A DNA stretch of 64,000 nucleotides from CAXXOK01 sp963663285 (GTDB taxonomy: Bacteria > Bacillota > Clostridia > Christensenellales > Aristaeellaceae): positions 1,674,001 through 1,738,000 of the forward strand of contig CAXXNI010000002.1 in assembly GCA_963663285.2 (NCBI GenBank), written 5' to 3'. Both the position numbers and the translations under genes were made by a program. The notes beneath the pieces were generated by a model. It was given only the letters and a program-made list of their open reading frames with translations, had not been told where the DNA came from and ran no database searches. Below, one piece after another: positions 61,693-64,000 of the stretch (position 1 is its first letter; each line of letters opens with the position of its first letter).

Positions 61693-63417
61693 ATGAAACG
61701 ATTGTTACCCTTGTTGCTCACGCTCGCACTTGCGCTTGCGTTGATCGTAACCGCGCAGCTGCCTGCACCTGCCGCGTCCGCCGAGGATGAAGGCTATACC
61801 CCCATGCAGTACGGCGATAGCGGCGATGACGTTACCGCCGTACAACAGCGCCTGAAAGACCTTGGCTATTACAGCGGCAAGGTCAGCGGCAATTTCCTGG
61901 ATGGCACACGTGCAGCCGTACGCGAATTCCAGACTGATTACGGGCTGGAGGTTACCGGCATCGTGGACGGGGAAACCGAAGCCACGTTGATGAACGCCGA
62001 ATATAGGGTGCTGACGACCGGCGACAGCGGGGACGATGTGAAGCGCCTGCAGGAAGCGTTGCAGGTGATGGGCTACTATAAGGGGAAGCTCAGCGGCGAT
62101 TATTTAGAAGGCACAACCGCCGGTATCCGTAATTTTCAGGAGAAAAACGGACAGGACGCAACCGGCACCGCGGACATTCAAACTCAGCGGCTGCTTTTCA
62201 GCGCGTCCGCTTTGTCCGAGGATGCGCCGGATACAACCCCCGGTCCCAACGGCGATTTGGGCGATACGAACGATATCGTCTTTGCCGCCGATGGCGATGC
62301 CGACACCTCCGCGCTGAACGCGGACTATACCCGCAAGCTATCGCGGGGTTCGGAAGGCGAAGTGGTAAAGCAGGTACAGCGGCGTCTGACCGAGCTAGGC
62401 TACTTTGACGGCCCTATCAGCGGATACTATATGAACCAAACCACCGCCGCCGTGAAGGCTTTCCAGACCAACAACGGTTTGAAAGTGGACGGGGTAACGG
62501 GCGAGGATACATGGAACATATTATTTGACGATTCGCAGGCGCTCAATGCCAGCGCTACGCCGCGCCCCACACCCGTACCCACGCCCATCCCCTACGCACT
62601 GACTGTGGACGTGACCAATCAAGTGACTACGGTGTACGGGCGCGACGAAAACGGCAATTATACCGATATTGTCCGCCAGATGATCTGCTCTACCGGTAAA
62701 GAAGCCACACCCAGCGACGTAGGCGATTGGGTACTTACCGGCCGTAAAGCGCGCTGGTGCTTCTTCAGCTTATATGGCAGTTATGCACAGTACTGGACAA
62801 AAATCAACGATTCTATTGCCTTCCATTCCGTGATTTATGCCGAGGTGGATTACGACGCGATGAAGATAACCAGTTATAAACGGTTAGGTTCGCGCGCTTC
62901 TCACGGTTGCATCCGCTTGCTGGTGGAGGATGCCAAATGGGTTTATGATAACGTTGGCGAAGGCGTAACCGTAACCATTACCGAAGATCTGCCGGAAGAC
63001 CCGGAACTGCAGGCTGCGCTGGAACCTGCGCCGCTGGATAAAAACAACGAGCCCATAACCACACCGGAGCCGACCCCGACGCCTGCCTACTCCAGCACCG
63101 GCATGCCGCCCCAGCCGTTTACCAAACTAAAAAAAGGCAGTCAGGGTGAAGCCGTGTTCTGGCTGCAAATGAAGCTGAAAGAACTGGGCTATTATGAGGG
63201 CACCGTTACCGGCACATACCTCAACGGCACGCGGAATGCGGTGAAGGCATTCCAAAAGGCCAACGACATCTATCCCAGCGGCGATGCGGACGAAAAAACC
63301 CTGACCGCTATTTATACGGATGTATTGGCCACCGCCACACCGACGCCAACCCCCACACCCACACCCACACCGTCCCCAACCCCGACGGCTACGCCCACTG
63401 CTGCGCCGGCAGCATAA
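61693..63417 (+). CDS. Secreted L,D-transpeptidase with four peptidoglycan-binding domains
   Basis: A 574-residue exported enzyme. A signal peptide (1-30, ASA end) is followed by PG_binding_1 units at about 39-100, 107-168 and 216-277, then a YkuD domain (301-429) with H378 in FHS and the catalytic C406 in SRASHGCIRL, and a fourth PG_binding_1 (478-541). Proline/threonine-rich linkers flank YkuD, and the C-terminus is a TP repeat tail (about 547-570). It should form 3-3 cross-links or attach proteins to peptidoglycan. ATG 61693 follows GAGG; the earlier in-frame start lacks a site. Confidence 0.92.
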   Translation: MKRLLPLLLTLALALALIVTAQLPAPAASAEDEGYTPMQYGDSGDDVTAVQQRLKDLGYYSGKVSGNFLDGTRAAVREFQTDYGLEVTGIVDGETEATLMNAEYRVLTTGDSGDDVKRLQEALQVMGYYKGKLSGDYLEGTTAGIRNFQEKNGQDATGTADIQTQRLLFSASALSEDAPDTTPGPNGDLGDTNDIVFAADGDADTSALNADYTRKLSRGSEGEVVKQVQRRLTELGYFDGPISGYYMNQTTAAVKAFQTNNGLKVDGVTGEDTWNILFDDSQALNASATPRPTPVPTPIPYALTVDVTNQVTTVYGRDENGNYTDIVRQMICSTGKEATPSDVGDWVLTGRKARWCFFSLYGSYAQYWTKINDSIAFHSVIYAEVDYDAMKITSYKRLGSRASHGCIRLLVEDAKWVYDNVGEGVTVTITEDLPEDPELQAALEPAPLDKNNEPITTPEPTPTPAYSSTGMPPQPFTKLKKGSQGEAVFWLQMKLKELGYYEGTVTGTYLNGTRNAVKAFQKANDIYPSGDADEKTLTAIYTDVLATATPTPTPTPTPTPSPTPTATPTAAPAA

Positions 63418-63478
63418 GCCGCGCCTTGTATAGCCGCCATCCGGTCACAGTTTTGTCATATGTTACGGTGGCATTCAA

Positions 63479-63508
63479 TTGACACTGCTTTTTGGGAAGT
63501 GTTATAAT
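63479..63508 (+). promoter_or_regulatory. Promoter of the DUF3048-like gene
   Basis: Perfect TTGACA (63479-63484) and TATAAT (63503-63508), 18-nt spacer. Confidence 0.85.
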
Positions 63509-63578
63509 CAACCAACATGCGAAAATCGCGTGCTTCGTATGATGTTGCAACAATTAACAAACTATGGGAGGGTACATC

Positions 63579-64000
63579 GTGAAGAAGATCGTCAGCGTAC
63601 TCATGGCGCTTGTCCTTACGTTCGGCCTGGTTGTTTCCGCCAGCGCGGCAACCAAGGAGAACACATACAGCCTGCCGCTGGAAGGCACTGTACTGCAAAA
63701 TCAGGAAGATCGTAAAATTGAAAATAAAACGCCCGCGGAGCGTAACCCGATCATCCCCGGCATAAGCCCGACGACGGGTTTGGATTGGAGCGGCGTATAC
63801 CTGCCGATGCTGGTGCAGATCAGCAATCCGCAGGGCACCGTAACCTACAACGGCACGAAAATCAAGTCCGCCGGCGTTGGCAACCGTGCTCCCTGGGGCG
63901 CACAGTATGCCGATATTGTGTACGAAGGAATTTTGTACCGTACCGGTGAAACCCGTATCTCCTTCCTGTTCAGCGATTCGCTGGACAACGGCGTACCCAC
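63579..64000 (+). CDS. Secreted DUF3048-like protein (3' end outside window)
   Basis: The gene starts at GTG 63579 after GGGAGGG and runs off the window, leaving 140 residues. The signal peptide ends after ASA (about residue 23). The NPIIPG...TGLDW opening, LPMLVQISNPQG and YADIVYEGILYRTGETRISFLFSD recall DUF3048 (YerB-like), a lipoprotein-type envelope family of unknown function. It lacks a lipobox cysteine here. The strong promoter suggests high expression. Confidence 0.65.
   Translation, partial: MKKIVSVLMALVLTFGLVVSASAATKENTYSLPLEGTVLQNQEDRKIENKTPAERNPIIPGISPTTGLDWSGVYLPMLVQISNPQGTVTYNGTKIKSAGVGNRAPWGAQYADIVYEGILYRTGETRISFLFSDSLDNGVP

Noticed and set aside
63340..63417. A microsatellite or phase-variable repeat
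   Set aside because: The ACACCC-type repeat keeps frame and encodes a Thr-Pro wall tail; unit sequences vary, so slippage control is not indicated.

Overview
The window looks like chromosome from a Gram-positive, probably anaerobic member of the Clostridia, possibly a gut lineage near Christensenellales. The taxonomic call is inference. It rests on a GlgC+GlgD glycogen operon, Pta-AckA acetate fermentation, a two-subunit Fe-S fumarase, T-box and FMN riboswitches, TlyA/RsmH/RsmI/TsaB-TsaE housekeeping genes, SH3 and L,D-transpeptidase wall proteins and a fairly GC-rich composition. I see no CRISPR array, insertion sequence, phage gene, rRNA or tRNA.

Layout. (1) 1-1118: 5' part of a secreted CotH-kinase-like gene, minus strand. 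(2) 1261-12179: the most unusual region, an operon-like run of 12 plus-strand genes behind one strong promoter. It holds two DUF6056-type polytopic membrane proteins, an SDR reductase, an acyl carrier protein, an AMP-forming acyl ligase, a LuxE-like acyltransferase, a LuxC-like acyl reductase, a polyprenyl-phosphate glycosyltransferase, a WecD-like GNAT, a pair of EmrE-fold proteins (ArnE/ArnF-like) and a RimJ/RimL-like GNAT. It reads as a three-part surface glycosylation device (GT2, flippase, GT-C-like transferases) joined to an acyl-activating and acyl-reducing module. (3) 12245-20019: trpS, an FAD oxidoreductase, a five-SH3 secreted protein, and a tlyA/esterase/AEC/MFS group. (4) 20097-27041: bioY with a BirA-like operator, then glgBCDA. 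(5) 27141-32506: a secreted 5'-nucleotidase, birA, rsmI and rsmH. (6) 32525-36569: valS under a valine T-box that also precedes a 70-residue membrane protein, then rpmF and yceD. (7) 36711-40344: ackA-pta and divergent tmcAL. (8) 40413-44934: scpB-scpA-M50 protease, purine nucleoside phosphorylase and deoB. (9) 45114-49547: an RlmL-type methyltransferase, a MarR-GNAT fusion, a YeiH-type exporter and a LysR regulator. (10) 49626-52210: rimI-tsaB-tsaE and a riboflavin ECF S component under an FMN riboswitch. (11) 52319-56804: galK, an orphan solute-binding protein and murC. (12) 56873-64000: a foldase lipoprotein, a phosphoesterase, fumarase alpha and beta, a HAD phosphatase, a multi-PG-binding L,D-transpeptidase and a partial DUF3048-like gene.

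Several parts connect. BirA in the window probably controls bioY. The wall-facing proteins (MurC, foldase, L,D-transpeptidase, SH3 protein) fit a thick Gram-positive envelope, which is where the product of the glycosylation operon would probably end up. Start codons were chosen by ribosome-binding-site spacing and often differ from the longest open frame.
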